From contig CATLJY010000215.1 of the NCBI GenBank assembly GCA_949987705.1, forward strand, positions 1 to 64,000: a stretch of 64,000 nt of DNA, written 5' to 3'. The stretch comes from Thereva unica. Lineage: Eukaryota > Arthropoda > Insecta > Diptera > Therevidae. Below are positions 35,895 to 47,131 of the stretch, one piece after another. A program made the translations under genes and the position numbers. Below the pieces are notes generated by a model. It searched no databases. It saw only the letters and a program-made list of their open reading frames with translations, and was not told where the DNA came from. Position 1 is the stretch's first letter, and the number at the start of each line of letters is the position of its first letter.

Positions 35895-36240
35895 TAGTGA
35901 TGAACAAAACTAGTCTTGCACATTTAGCAAGAAAAGCAAAACCAAGACAATACAGGACAAGGGCAAGACAAGACTGCAAAATCAAGATAGCAAGACTTTT
36001 GGCTCAGTGCCAAAAGTCTTACACTGATGAGCGAAAAGTCTTGTCTTGCACGTTTAGCAAGACCAAGACAAGACTGCAAGACTTTTTGCAAGACCTTTTG
36101 CTCATCACTGCAAGACTTTTGGCACTTAGTGATGGGCCAAATGTCTTGCTATTTTGATCTTTCACTCTTCTGTAGTCCTGTATTGTCTTGGTCTAGCTTT
36201 AGTTTTGCTAAATGTGCAAGCAAAGGCAAAACTGCAAGAC
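35895..36240. mobile_element. Nested palindromic foldback/MITE cluster
   Basis: The outer arms are inverted: CTTGCACATTTAGCAA near 35916 is complemented near 36210, and CCAAGACAATACAGGAC at about 35940 is complemented at about 36175. An inner pair with TGATGAGC-type ends (36024 and 36109) encloses another palindrome of CTTGTCTTGC and GCAAGACAAG. Ends of the form AGTGATGRGC resemble hAT-type MITEs. No clear 8-bp duplication was found. Confidence 0.55.
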
Positions 36241-36514
36241 CAGTCTCCAAACCGATCAAACCGATTGAACCGGTTCAGCAGTACCCCTACAGATTTATAA
36301 ATGAGATTTCCCGATTCGGCGAGAAGGCGCAGATTTAAGAGGCTAGTAGTCTCACTACCTCATGTGGGCCCTACGTGGATTGCCCTATACCGCCCCCAAG
36401 GGTCTAACCCTTTGCACCATAAGAAATGCTCCATTTTGAAAACCGAGTCTGAAAAATTTGAGAATTTGGGCTTGGATATGGGAGTAATAATAACGGTGGT
36501 GTCGAAAGTCGTTT

Positions 36515-36603
36515 TACCAAGCGGTCCCCCAACTGAGCACTAATCACGTTCCATTCTGCTTGACTTTTGTAATCGAACGGGAACGGGTCTATTGAGTATT
36601 GTA
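36515..36603 (-). repeat. 5S rRNA-derived SINE, copy C
   Basis: The plus strand reads CCAAGCGGTCCCCCAACTGA, then ACTAATCACG and CTGCTTGACTTTTGTAATCG. It aligns to the reverse complement of 5S rRNA over about 88 bp. The flank beyond the 5S portion (36490-36514) matches that of copy A. Confidence 0.75.
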
Positions 36604-37984
36604 AATGCAGTTGCCTAACTAGGGTAAGGCTTGCTTTATTAAAACTACTAGAAATCTTTAACCCGGTTTCGGTGGAACACCTCACTAAGAGAAAGTAGTA
36701 AATCATCCAAGATCAACTTCTTAGCTTTCGCCACGTACTCGGAATGAGTTTGTCCACCTTCAACGTCCTATGTTCGATACCTGCTCAGTAGCACCGCGAG
36801 AAGATTTCAGAAGTAATAAAATGGGAGGAGGTAGATTTTGTCCAGGTTAAAGAATCTCCAAACAACAAAGTTAAATAATGCAGAGAGCCTTATGGAAGTT
36901 TTCTTAAAGCAGCTAAAGAATCGATTTTTAGGATTTAGCGCCGGCCCTGGGGTAGATCGAGAGGAGCTGTCTCTGTAGGGGCCAGATGGGCGAGGGGCGG
37001 CAAAGTGAATGCGACAAACAATTTCAAAAAATATACAATTTTGATGGCACCTTTCAAGGGGCGTAGGGCTGCGGGTCCTGGGCAGGTGGAGGAGCATACT
37101 TGCGTTGTTTGTAGCCAGCCAAGGGTAAGTGCTCACCAATATGACTACAACACGCACAAGCAGGAAAAGCTGACTTAAAGACCCACCACAATGGCCTTAG
37201 GCCACATGCTATGCGAGATGCACCTGCCTGTCCATTGAGCAGACTGAATTTGGCGGATCTAGACAGAACAAACAAGGTGTGAACAATCCTGCTGAAGGGT
37301 CAATATAATGCCTTTATCGAATATGGCCTAGTGAAGGAAAATTTCGAGATCCCTTTTCAATGAGGGCAATCTGAGCTCACAAACCGCGGTAGAATTCACT
37401 GCGATCACTCGCTGCACCTTCTGCTGCATCGGAGAGGCAACCCGAAAAAGTTTCCGCTTTGAGAAGACAGGTGACCTAGCCCGAAATCATTTAAGACTAT
37501 TTTGGGAAGCGGGCTTTTAGCTGCTCTGCGTGGCCCCTGAAAAAAAGAGGGATACAAATCCTCTTAATTAGATGAGCGTTGGATCCTATGGATTTTCTCC
37601 AGGTCACAGTAACCCGGTGAAAAGGGTGAAAAATAAGGATAGCGGCGCGCCTGCGGTAGGTGGCCATCACCTCCATGAACTCGGCCATGGCACGTGACTG
37701 AGAGGTGTGATGGGTCGCCTTGAGCCCTGGGAAGAAGCAAATCTCGTCCTATAGAGGAGGACAAGCTACCGAAAAGCTATGTGTGGTTGGATACTTCGCA
37801 GCGGCAATAAACCACCCAGGAGAAAATATGCAGGAGTGACGAGTACTCCACGAAGTGTACAGCCCATCATTATTATAGATGACACTCTCTCATTCGGTCT
37901 ATTGACGAGCTGAGGTGGACGGGAAGTCAAATTGGCTACAAGTTTGGTTGGGTAGAGCTTGGGCTCTTCTTTGACGGCTCTACA
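36604..37984. other. Unassigned, GC-richer repeat-like interval
   Basis: No coherent coding region is supported; all open frames are short and conflict between strands. Composition resembles the flanking LINE debris, so it is probably retrotransposon-derived. Confidence 0.35.
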
Positions 37985-38090
37985 ATCTGAATACACTCCC
38001 GATTCTGAGCCGATGTCATTCAGTTTTGCATCCCTAAGTTCTGAGCGTACTCGTCTACCCCATCCTTTTAGCGGAGGTTAGGTCTTCCAG
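37985..38090 (-). mobile_element. LINE 3' end (family L2 of this window), inverted copy
   Basis: The complement of this segment matches the GACATCGGCTCAGAATCGGG and CTCAGA.CTTAGGGATGC blocks at 33339-33480. This gives three dispersed copies in the window, two plus and one minus. Confidence 0.55.
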
Positions 38091-38239
38091 GTAGACTAGC
38101 GAGCTTTCTTTTCCTCACAAAATCTAGGACCATAGCTGCCCACAGCCATACTTACAATATGCCCTCAGCTACCGCCAGCACCTCGTGAGGAGCCACAACC
38201 ATTTCCGTTCCGACCACCAGGGGCATAAACCCCGTGGTT

Positions 38240-39180
38240 ACCAAGTGAAGATCCGCGCGAGGTGTATAAATGTCTCAAAGAGCTCGACGTCAATAAATCC
38301 ACTGGCCCCGACAAAATCCCCCCTATGGTACTCAAAAAATGTGCCTCACCTTTGGCTAAACCCCTGCGCAAACTTTTTGCCCTGTCTTACTTCTCCGAAG
38401 TGTATCCCGACTCTTGGAAACTAGCTCAGGTTCAGCCCATTCCCAAAAAAGGTGAAGCCAGCGACCCTTTAAACTACCCCCAATAGCAATTACTCCTGTT
38501 CTCTCCAAAATCATGGAGACAATAATCAATAGAAGGCTGATGAAATATCTGGAATCCAACCAAATTTTACACGACAGGCGGAAAAGATCTACTGGCGACC
38601 TTCTTGTGTGTCTGACTGAGGCTCTCAACCAAAACATCCATCGTTTCGGTGAATCTGGTTTGGTTGCTCTAGATATATCCAAGGCTTTCGACAGAGTATG
38701 GCATCCCGCTCTGCTGTCTAAACTCCAAGCTATTGCTATCGACTCAGTTCTTAGGAATTGGATTGAGAGCTTTCTTTCCAGCCGTTCAATCATGGTGGTG
38801 TTGGATGGCGTCGAATCCAACCCTCATTCCATCTCGGCCGGCGCTCCCCAAGGCCCGATTCTCTCATCTGCCCTCTTTCTTATATTCATTAATGATCTGC
38901 TCTCAATCCCCTCCAACCCACTTCACAGTTTCGCCGATGACGGTACTCTGCGTTACTCCGACACCTTCGATAATATAGGACAAGCACGTGCCAGACCTTG
39001 TCCCGTAGACCGTAATATCTTAGAGTTCAAACGCAAGGTTCATCGACATCTACTCACGCACCCTCCAGACCCCTAACCTATCCTTTCTCCTCTATCCTTC
39101 AAATCAAGCTTACTACTAGACACTGACCATGACTTGAACGACATGACAGACATGTAGTACAAAGGGTGATTCCTAAGCTT
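38240..39180 (+). mobile_element. Jockey/CR1-like LINE reverse transcriptase, truncated and deleted
   Basis: This is the best-preserved RT in the window. 38262-38486 gives KSTGPDKIPPMVLKKCA and a PIPKKG motif. After a frameshift near 38487, the frame 38513-39076 gives GLVALDISKAFDRVWHPALL, AGAPQGPILSSALFLIFIND and FADDGTL, the catalytic palm motif. After DNIGQ the frame jumps straight to a C-terminal LEFKRKVHRHLLTHPPDP, so the thumb region is deleted. The 5' end (ORF1, endonuclease) is absent. The 3' tail 39150-39200 is shared with other copies. It is not functional. Confidence 0.85.
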
Positions 39181-39329
39181 GAATTTACCACATAAAAAAA
39201 AGGAGTCTGCTCCGGAAATGATAAAGATCTTCAAGACATGCTGATCAGGTTGTCCATGTGCTGGGAAAAATGAAATTTAGCATTTTACGTCACCCCTGAA
39301 TATTTAGCTTATTGTGAGAAGCCTAAAGA

Positions 39330-39610
39330 TCAGACCAGATCACTCAATTTTGGTATTAGGTGGCAATGATCTTGGTGAATGGCACCAGATCTGATTTGTC
39401 AGGATCAACACTGAGTCCTTCACTAGCGCACCATCTCTAACAGCATCTGCATAGAATGAAAGCGCGATGCCGAAAGCAAGAGGACACTCTACCAGCTGGT
39501 CACACGATATCAAAAGTACTTGGACCGTTCTACTGAGAGTCGACTTCGACAGACTTATACCCAATTCGGAAAAATTAATTAAGAAAAAGAGTGAAGGCGT
39601 CCAGAGATTC
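39330..39610 (-). mobile_element. LINE RT fragment, minus strand
   Basis: In one frame the minus strand ends with GLSVDPDKSDLVPFTK near 39380-39350, the typical block after the palm of I/jockey-clade polymerases. A frameshift separates this from the upstream frame containing FYADAVRDGAL. Confidence 0.5.
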
Positions 39611-40129
39611 AACGTTTGTAGAACCAGGACATAATAAAGTCGAAAAACATATGAAAAAATACTATAACGAAAAAGAAGGGTGGTTGGTTTGTAAACCCAT
39701 ATAAACGTCAGGCGAGAACCTGGCCTTAGCTTCGAGCTTTCTATGTTCCAACGAGCAAGAAAACCTCCTCATTCACATGTGCACGGATGGTCCCTCGCCT
39801 CCCAATTCAAAGAGTTGGTATGTTTGGCACGCGAACTTGAAAACACAATATTAATCACTTTTCTCAAATACGATTAAATCGCAAAATAATAGGTGCAATT
39901 ATAAAAAACTTTTCGCATAGTCCTAAGTCTTCACCAACAGCGAAAAATTGTTTCTCCATCGATGTCATTCGGCTTGACAAATCCTCCTCAGCGACTAATT
40001 CCACTTCTTACCATTTACCATTAATGGCTCCGCAGTCGCATAAACTTCACGTTTCCTTTCCCAAAAGCGTCTTAATTGCAATCTTCCACACTTTTTCTTC
40101 TGTAATCTGCAATTTTTCGTCAATCCCTC
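39611..40129. other. Unassigned interval
   Basis: No gene or repeat signature that I can support. Confidence 0.3.
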
Positions 40130-41000
40130 TGCAGGCCGCCGGCGATAAAAACGTCATTATTGTTCGCCGCAGGAAGGTGCTCATCGTTCGGGCCAACAAA
40201 AAGCACATTCGTCACTATTAAGAACTTGTCAAAGCTGACGACCAGAAAGAATCTGATGGACGAGGCGCATCCTACGAGCTGTGCTGAATCGGGTAATACC
40301 TGTGGCAACGATTGAATTGTTTCCATGATTGATGAAGTTCACGCCGATATCGAACGTAATCGGTTTAGGTAAGATCCAGGTGCGACGAACTTCATCAATC
40401 CGCCATTGAATTGGGTCACCGGCAAAAAAGTAATCCAACCTGATTGTCTTCTGGTGTTAGCTCCGGTGGCATCTCCCTGCGCCTCCCTGCTGGCGAAGGT
40501 GAATTTTCGTGGTGGACGTAGAGTTCGTCGTTTCCTGCAACTTTCGTTGGAATTAAGAAAATGTCCAGCACAGCATCTTGACCCCGAAGCAGGGAATTGA
40601 GGGCATATTGGCACGCATTCAATGCAAGACTTATGGACGACGACGGACTGGCATGGGTTTTTAATGAAAGTCTGGGCCGTGCCTTTCGCCCGTCCGGCTG
40701 GGGAGAATATTAATTTCCGCAATCACGTCCCAGCCCAACGCGCGGCGCGGTATTGACATTTCATTCAATTTGTGGCAATAGTGCCCCCGGGGAGCTAATT
40801 ACAGGCTGATCCAGGGCTTTGTTCCAGTTTGATGGGAATGCAGCAACCGGTTGACAAGGAAGTGAATAAATGGTGATTAATTAATCCGGGGGAGCCGCCC
40901 GCCCGCCCATCGGACGCTCCTCAATATGCATAGCAAAGTGCCGGATGATTGCAGGATTATTGAAGCTCTTATTGAAATGAAAGTTTGGACTCTGGCAATC
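40130..41000. other. GC-rich, apparently non-repetitive intergenic block
   Basis: The block stands out from its AT-rich surroundings by higher GC content and lack of transposon motifs. It contains homeodomain-like TTAATTAATCC near 40877 and several GATTA/TAATC words. Open frames on both strands overlap and none has a convincing start or domain. It could be a regulatory region, but this is a guess from composition. Confidence 0.25.
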
Positions 41001-41943
41001 TCTCGCTTTGATCTCCGTAATAGCACGACATTGAAATATTAGCGCAATCTGCTTCGGGTATTAGAGACGAATCAGATCGATAATTTCTTTTTACTTTTTG
41101 ATGTGCTACATTAAGCCCCGGGATGTTGGCAAATTGGCTTTTATTGGCGGAGGTAGATTAGATGGATTAGGTAGGAAAAAGTACATCAGATTTTATAAGC
41201 GGAAGTATAAAGATTTTAATGCAAAAAAATGTACCATTTAGAAAACTGCGGAGACAATTTTACTTTCGCAGATATTTTCCCTTCGAATAAAAAAATTCGA
41301 AAATTCCAAAGATCGACTTGGGATGAACTCAATTTCAAATAACAATAAATACACGATCGAACAATTCAACGTCATCTGCAATTCAAAATCTTCTTGCAAA
41401 TTTGTCTCCCTTAGTATTCTCTTCCATCTGCATTTGTCCAATCGACTCTTTGCCCTTCAGTCTTAGTTTTACTTTGAAAGATTGGAATATTGTCTCTCCG
41501 ATAAGATTTGGGTCTATCAATTCTTCTGAGCGCCTTTCGTTTGCTTTTGCAAGCCTAATGAAGGGCCCAATCGGGGGCATCGCTGACCATATGTCTTAAC
41601 CATCGCAAACATTGTATTTTAATCCATTCACTAAAATTCAGGGTGTTGAGATAAATAAAGAAATAAGCTGAGAAATCATGAATCAAATAGAATATTTACG
41701 AAATCTTTCGGCAGTGCACCTTTACATACGATCGAACTAGATAAAGTCTACGAGTCTATTTTTGTGATTGGGTTGAATTTATGCCGGAAACCCGTCTCTC
41801 ACAAGCAAAATTAAAGGTCCACAAGGAAGAGTCCTCTTTTCCCATTCAGTATTTAGTCGTAGAACTTCTACAGCTTCTCAGCGGCACAAACTGCTTCGCC
41901 TAGGGCTACGCAGATATCGTTATCACAGAACGTCCTATTTGCA
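41001..41943. other. Unassigned interval
   Basis: The frames at 41383-41599 face each other and have no recognisable motif. Nothing else is supported. Confidence 0.3.
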
Positions 41944-42195
41944 GTCTAAAAGCTTGTAAAAGCTTAAGATCTTTTATTTCAAAAGGTAAAACTCCCGAAA
42001 GCTTTTAAAATCTTTAAAGCTCTAAAACTTTTAAAAGCTCTTATTTAAGGGGGTTGTAATATTTTAAACATTTAAAAGCTCTTTTGAAGCTTTAAAGTTT
42101 TAAAAGTTTAAAAGCTTTTATGTAAGAGCGTGTAAAGCTTAAGAGCTTTTAAAATTTGTAAACTTTAAAGATTTTATTTTAAAAGGTTAAAAACT
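41944..42195. repeat. Simple, palindrome-rich AGCTTTTAAAAGCT repeat
   Basis: The words AAAGCTTTTAAA, TTAAAAGCTC and TTTAAAGC recur more than ten times over 250 bp. Short unit length and self-complementarity suggest slippage and expansion of a low-complexity sequence. Confidence 0.6.
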
Positions 42196-42199
42196 CATA

Positions 42200-43500
42200 T
42201 CTTAGGAATGGAAGCTTCTGACAGGCGGTCGCAACACTCCTTGGTATGATTTGCACAATTTCCTCGCACAAAAATGTTGGTAAAAAGTCAGGCAAGCGTC
42301 GATGAAGTTCATTTATTGGCCTAGTGCTAGTGGGAACGTTTACTTCAGGCAGTATTTTTACAAAGACTTTAGATTCTGCCCTTAATATCTTTTTACTCAT
42401 AGTCTCAAGCCCTATGTCTGCTAGAATGTCTATGGGGATCATCCCCGCTATCACCCACGCCCCCATCGTCGGACGTGGTCCTATATTCGCGACACGCGCA
42501 AAGTGCACTTACTATGTATACGGGCCTCCCCTTCCTGCTGTCTGCCGTGCCCTCCAAGCACTCTTTGAAATTTAGCCTCCGGTCAAACATCACTCCCAGG
42601 TACCTCAGAGCGGGCTGTGAGCGGATGATCTGTTCCCTAAATTGATTATACCTTGATCGCTACCCGATTCAGTTTTATGCTCAGCAAGCGTCAGTCCAGC
42701 GCATTCTAACCATGCTTTTATTTCCCAAATCGCTTCATTCGCATACAATTCAATGTCATCTGGGCGTTTTCCTACGGCCACTACCCCGATGTCATTCGCA
42801 GACTCGACCACCACTGCTTCCTTTTGGAAGGCGAAGCTCCAACACATAATTATTGTACATTGCGATCAACAGGAGACGGCCCAGGACGGAGCCCTGCGGA
42901 ACACCGCATGTTATCCCGGGCAACTACCATCTTCCGAACCACAATGAAACGCCCTACCCTAGAGATAGCCGACTACTACTCGCACTAGGTACTTTGATGT
43001 ACCCAGCTTGAACAACGCCTCAACTATTTTGCTCCACCTTCCTGAGTTGAAAGCATTTTGTACGTCGAGGGTTATCAGTGCTCTGCACTGCCCATCACCA
43101 TGTTGACTGCATCAGTCGTCGACCTTGCCTTTATAAAGTCGAATTGCTTATCCGAAAGGCCACCTAGCCTTTCGACGCTAGGGAGTATCCTGTTACAGAT
43201 CACCCGCTCGAAAAGTGTGCAACTAAGGAGGCAGATCGTTCTGTAGGACGATGGTTCTTCTAAAGGTTTGTTCCGATTCGGTAAAAGCACTAATTTCTTC
43301 TGTTTCCATCACTCTGGGAAGATTCCCTTCCTCAGGCACGCTGTGAAGACTTCAACGAACCTGTTTGGTGTTATCGTTGCTACTATCTTAGCCGCTTTTT
43401 GGTTTGCCATCCATGATTCATATTGAAGGGTACCTTTCGCTGGTGCGTACGCTTTGTGGAAACAAGACGTTGGCATGATCATTTTATAGGTCCAGTCTGC
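42200..43500 (-). mobile_element. R1/I-like LINE reverse transcriptase pseudogene
   Basis: On the minus strand, from 43500 downward, are pieces AACLRKGIFPEWWKQKKLVL-like, then LLPNRNKPLEEPSSYRTICL (43290-43230), FERVICNRILPSVERLGGLS and ANDIGVVAVGKRPDDIELYA (42800). WLECAGLTLAEHKTE and AGMIPIDILADIG (42430) follow. The order matches an R1/I-clade polymerase. The metal-binding YADD is changed to a SAND-like sequence, and there are several shifts and stops. It is dead. Confidence 0.75.
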
Positions 43501-43899
43501 TTCTCTGCACAGCCTTAATATTTAGGCATCTGAAGTGCTACATAATGTATATACCTGGGGGTTTCTCCCGACCTCGACAAACATTTATTTTCTGTCTTGA
43601 AAGTCGTTTGTGTGCAACCCATGTTAACCTATTTTGTATATACCCAGGAAACGTCATGCAGATCATGGAAGGGTGGACAAGTCATGCCCATCATAACATG
43701 GCATTGGCCGATTGAGGAATACCATACGGAATTGTGACGCCCATGCAGCTCCCACTATCGTAGCTGTGCGAAGTACAAAGCCAGAGACACAACCAATTTT
43801 CTTGGCAGTTTTCCAACTCTGAGTAGGTTCAGTCAATGTGTATTTAGAATCCCTTTTCGCAGAGCTTGGGCATCGAAGCTTAAAATAAGAGGTAAGAAC

Positions 43900-44275
43900 T
43901 TATACCTGATTGACACAGACGTCTGATAGAGACGCATGCAGCCCGCTTAGGTCTCGAAACTTACGATTTGTATAGAAGCTGTAAGAATCCAGACGAGGAG
44001 GAAAGTGTGAAGCACCTTCTCTGTCCCTGCCCAGCCCTAAGTAGAGACTTACCATTTTTGGTGAACCCTTCCTAAACACACTTGCGGAAATCCCAAAGTT
44101 CGGGATCCCGCAATATGAAGATTCATTAGTTCCTCGTGCTGGTTTAGCGAAGAAACGACACTTCAACGCGGAGTTAAAGAGAGATCATTATTACATAACA
44201 ATGGGCCTATTCCTTTGACCTAAGTGTTTGGGCTGTGCACCACACCACTAACCTAACCTAACCTAAGACCACGGG
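43900..44275 (+). mobile_element. 3' end of an I-type LINE with CCTAA tail
   Basis: The plus strand reads YDLYRSCKNPDEEESVKHLL followed by CPCPALSRD, the cysteine/histidine motif at the polymerase C-terminus of many I/R1-type LINEs. About 100 bp later the element ends in CTAACCTAACCTAACCTAAG (about 44252-44271), that is, repeats of CCTAA. Confidence 0.65.
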
Positions 44276-44394
44276 TCACATGGCTCACTCCCATTCCCTG
44301 CAGTTCTTGTTTTTGCACACTTTACGGTGAGGAAGTTTGTTTGTAAATATGTATCTCGGACTGTGCAAGACCAAGACTATTTTTGCTTATGACT

Positions 44395-44450
44395 GACTTG
44401 TAGTACAAAGGATGGCTCTTAGGCATACTTTTTCCACATGAGTAAAATTC
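44395..44450 (+). repeat. Isolated jockey-like LINE 3' tail
   Basis: TTGTAGTACAAAGGATGGCT followed by TTTTTCCACATGAGTAAAA resembles the tails at 14951 and 39150. No coding trace precedes it. Confidence 0.45.
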
Positions 44451-47032
44451 GTCTTCACTATCAACATTTCATTATTAAAGTTTCTACTTCAGCCACTCAT
44501 AAAATTGGTTTCTTCGTACTCGTCGTGAATATCGATTTTCCTGGGAAATTGCAAATATTTGCCCGACCTAGAAATTATCACTTTACATGCCATAAACTCC
44601 ACATCCCTTCTGCACCGCTCACAATATTATCTGCATCCGCTTAGCCAGCTCGAAGCCTCATCTGCATCCGCAGCACTGCCACGCTCGTTGCTAATCAATC
44701 AAACCGCAAAATGCATGAGCACCGGATGACTTATGCCTCGCAAACTAGATAGGAACTTTCTTTCTCTCAGTGAAAACAACAATCTGAAAATTAAGCATTT
44801 TCTTGGACGGGGCCACGACGCGATCATAATGGCTTCTCTCACACGAGATAAGGATTCATCTCTATAGGCAGATGTTTCACTTGCGTGCCATCGTGATGCT
44901 TCATCTGCTGTTCACCTGACGTTCAATTTGATCAGAACAAACAATCCCCAGAAAATGTCTGTCAAGCCAGGCGGCATCTTCCTGGTCTGGAGAGAAAGTG
45001 CTTCCCAGATGTGAAAAAGTGTTCCATAAAATCCGCAGATAGGCAATCAAACGTTCTCAACGCTTCATAATTTCCGCGTTCACGGGAACATTTCTGTGAT
45101 AAAAGCAGATAAAATTTGCAAAATTGAAATTCCATACCACGCCATGAAAAATGTGTTCAAGAAAACTCCTCAACCACTTCGGCTTGTCCCACTTTGGCTG
45201 AGTTCACCTGAAGATTACGAGAAAAAAAAGCGCTCACCTGAAATTTTTTAATTATTAACGTTCATCCGGAATATTGTGAGCCGGGCGCAGCTGGGGGCCT
45301 TTACTTAGCGAGAAATTGGCCAGCAGTTCGCCTTTATCTTGGGCCGTTCATGACGTGCCAAGTGCCTTCGTTAAACGCTAAAAGTGAAACTGATACCTTT
45401 TCAGGTGCTTTACGAGCACGAATTTCCGCTGCCCTCGACGCAGAGAGAACGCCGCCGGTACATGGTCGGGTGGTGTACCGGATCGTGAGAACTTCTTCTA
45501 GAAATGTGAAAATTTTGCACAAAACTCAAAGGCGGAGAATTATGAAAAGAAGTTGAGAAGTCGGCGTTTTTCTGGGCTTTGAAAGTGAATGATTGGGCTT
45601 CAGTCGCCGCTAATACCTGACCTGTTTCAATTACAATACCGGCGAAAAAAATATCCTTAAATCGCGCTGGAATGCGGTAGGATGGAAACGAGTCTCTCCG
45701 CGGTTCAAACTGGACCAACGTCTACTAGTGCACGACATCAATAGCCATCAGCCGATCCGGTTGCATGTCGGCTCAGGTATGAGCTAATTTCCTCCAGTCT
45801 GGGCATTTTCAGCTCCTAATGATGGACGCTTTGGAACGAATTGATAGCAAGCAAATCGCGAATACTACCGCGCGGCCCCGGCGCGGTGCAGGTCCGTGAA
45901 ACGCTTTTTAAATAAGAACTCAAACCGGGAATGGTGATAAACTGGCCTCCGTGATGCGCAGTTATGGCCGTGGTGTTCTTCACTATACTGGAGGAGGCTT
46001 CTTGCATCACACCTGTACCTGAAGAAGACCGTCCATCGAAGGTGGAAAGTCTGGATAGCCTCTGGGTTCCTGGCTCTTTGGGATTACGCTGCTGCTGGTG
46101 CTGCTGCTGCGTCTTCGATAACCGACCGTTTAATGCTGCTGATGTGATGATCACGCAATAAAATCCGATCTTTTAACTTGTTTTCGCCTGCTACACACCT
46201 GTACAGGTACCATGGAGAGCACTCACTTGTGTCGGATACCGCTAGAATATGAACCAGTGGCCCAAATTTTTCAATTCCTTGTAGTTTTTTTTTCCAAGGG
46301 TTCTGATTTTAATGGTCGAAAGTTGCGTTTACATATTTAGAATTTTATGGTTTCTAATTTTTTAGTGGACTTAGAAGTAATTGGATGCTTCGATTAGAAT
46401 TCAAAGGCGGTAATAGTTCTATTTGAATAGTTTTATTGCAGTTTAAATCAAATAATGATTTGAGATTATGCGGTAGCTTTCATGGATTACGCACTTACGT
46501 AATGTGCTTTGGATAAGCCCAAGGCTGAAGCTATTTGATATGTATTTTATGTAGAGCTGGTAGAAGAGCCCGCTCCATAAAAAGGGGAAATGAGCGAACT
46601 TGTGGAATTGTCATTGAAAATTTATTTCTGTTTTTAAACAGAGGGACGTTCCTCGCTTTGTGGGGACTTGAGCCTTCACTGCGCATGAAAATAGCGATTT
46701 TGGGTTTCCCTTCTTTTATGACGTGGGCTCTATAACTAGATCACTAGATCATCCAACCCCGTTAGTAACGCCCCAGGACATGATTTTAGGGACAAAGATA
46801 TAAAATTAAGAATATGCGATGTCAAGATATTATATATGTAGGTGTTTTATTTTTACTCTGGTCGGGCACTTCGGGAAAGACTTTTCGAAAAAGGGTGATA
46901 TATAGCAGATTACTCCAAATCTCCTAGAGCGAAGGTCGCTTGCCAGAAAGATAATTCAGTTTCAGGAAGGTTAGGTTTGAAAAGGTGTTGTCAATGTGCT
47001 GACTAGCCTAGCAAGAGCAGCAATGGGTGTGT
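44451..47032. other. Intergenic interval with CAGGTG/CACCTG motifs
   Basis: No gene is supported. E-box words CACCTG/CAGGTG occur near 44912, 45205, 45234, 45402 and 46005, and ACCTGTACAGGT near 46197 is palindromic. A CTG trinucleotide stretch lies at 46088-46110. This may be regulatory, but the evidence is only motif counting. Confidence 0.25.
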
Positions 47033-47131
47033 ATGGCCATTCCTACACGAGGGATCATGGTTCGCACGCTTCCCTTGCCCAAATTAAGCTCGTGCTCCCA
47101 GAACCATGATCTCTCGTGTAGGAATGGCCAA
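47033..47131. repeat. Strong hairpin with 31-bp arms
   Basis: 47033-47063 and 47101-47131 are inverted copies over 30 of 31 positions. The one internal mismatch would be a G-U pair in RNA. The loop contains a further GCACG/CGTGC pair that lengthens the stem. It could be a miRNA-like precursor, a minimal foldback element or an inverted duplication. Confidence 0.6.

Noticed and set aside
38185..38424. Separate host gene overlapping the RT fragment
   Set aside because: The frame is an alternate reading of LINE RT sequence whose true frame shows clear polymerase motifs.
45816..46161. Gln-rich protein on the minus strand
   Set aside because: The Gln run comes from a short CTG trinucleotide stretch and nothing around it supports a coding gene.
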